30,425 nucleotides of DNA from Candidatus Zixiibacteriota bacterium (lineage in GTDB: Bacteria; RBG-13-66-14; B26-G2; WVWN01): the NCBI GenBank assembly GCA_030613505.1, contig JAUWLW010000035.1, forward strand, positions 1 to 30,425, read 5' to 3'. Numbering within the stretch: position 1 is the first letter of the stretch; each line of letters begins with the position of its first letter. This document shows, one piece after another, positions 30,172 to 30,425 of this stretch. A model generated the notes under the pieces. It was not told the DNA's origin and ran no database searches. It worked only from the letters and a program-made list of their open reading frames with translations. Made by a program: the position numbers and the translations under genes.

Positions 30172-30425
30172 ATGAGAAGTTGCGCGTTTTTCATAATTGC
30201 GGCGTTAGCGTTCATGGTTACGGCAGGCCTAGCCGATTTTACTTGGGTTTATAGAAGCTCTTGGGGTTCGTTCGGGATGAGCGACGGCAATTTCATATAT
30301 CCGTCGGGCATAGCCGTTGCGCCCGAGGCCGAGGGCGACGTCTACGTAGCCGATACCAACAACCACCGCATCCAATACTTCAAAGGAACGGGTTCGATCG
30401 GCTCGTTCGAAGGGACGTGGGGGAA
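30172..30425 (+). CDS. secreted NHL-repeat protein, 3' end outside window
   Basis: An ATG preceded by AGGAGGAGAAAC opens a signal peptide (MRSCAFFIIAALAFMVTAGLA). The first NHL blade follows (PSGIAVAPEAEGDVYVADTNNHRIQYF). It is very similar to blade 3 of the 28128-29093 protein (VYVADTNNHRIQYF). The gene runs off the window after about 84 codons. By analogy it should be a six-bladed secreted propeller; whether it ends in the GKVKALFR-type tag is a direct test of that motif. Confidence 0.85.
   Translation, partial: MRSCAFFIIAALAFMVTAGLADFTWVYRSSWGSFGMSDGNFIYPSGIAVAPEAEGDVYVADTNNHRIQYFKGTGSIGSFEGTWG

Overview
The window is GC-rich bacterial DNA. It looks like a diderm (Gram-negative-type) organism from a poorly sampled lineage: there is an LpxL/HtrB-type acyltransferase, several signal-peptide and lipobox proteins, sigma70-like promoters (TTGACA-N17-TATAAT type) and many intrinsic hairpin terminators. 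I cannot name the organism. Most genes are on the minus strand up to 26.7 kb; a plus-strand block of secreted proteins follows.

Layout. 0-3 kb: a tightly overlapped minus-strand operon (membrane-anchored beta-propeller, internally deleted GNAT acetyltransferase, nitroreductase, ZIP metal transporter). 3-5.2 kb: exonuclease III, a tiny membrane ORF and a CaCA cation exchanger, then tRNA-Ser(GCT) with its promoter and terminator. 5.2-7.2 kb: two zinc-ribbon proteins and an AT-richer PIN-toxin cassette with an unusual 204-residue partner. 7.2-13.8 kb: one 2196-residue secreted protein made of a signal peptide, an eight-repeat FG-GAP propeller and sixteen copies of a roughly 85-105 residue beta-type repeat. 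14-18.6 kb: an acyltransferase and four paralogous small secreted beta-propellers. 18.6-25.4 kb: comM, a GT87 glycosyltransferase, an RlmN-like radical SAM protein, a thioredoxin-reductase-like flavoprotein lacking its redox cysteines, and a SIR2-TPR protein that resembles phage-defence effectors. 25.5-30.4 kb: a PfkB kinase with a duplicated 3' tail and a tiny membrane ORF beside it, then a membrane protein/lipoprotein pair, an NHL-repeat secreted protein, a lipoprotein, and the start of another NHL protein cut by the window end.

The most interesting signal is a shared extreme C-terminal tag, P-[AS]-S-x-G-[KR]-[IV]-K-A-[LM]-[FY]-[RK]-stop. It is on five secreted propeller proteins of two different blade families (TTTGS-type and NHL-type). 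It is absent from the lipid- or membrane-anchored propellers in the same window. I infer that it is a C-terminal sorting or anchoring signal for an export or surface-attachment machinery not encoded here.

A second theme is local gene-fragment turnover: two decayed copies of the comM 5' end, a second copy of the pfkB 3' end, a GNAT gene with its middle deleted, a duplicated zinc-ribbon domain and a young tandem TPR duplication.
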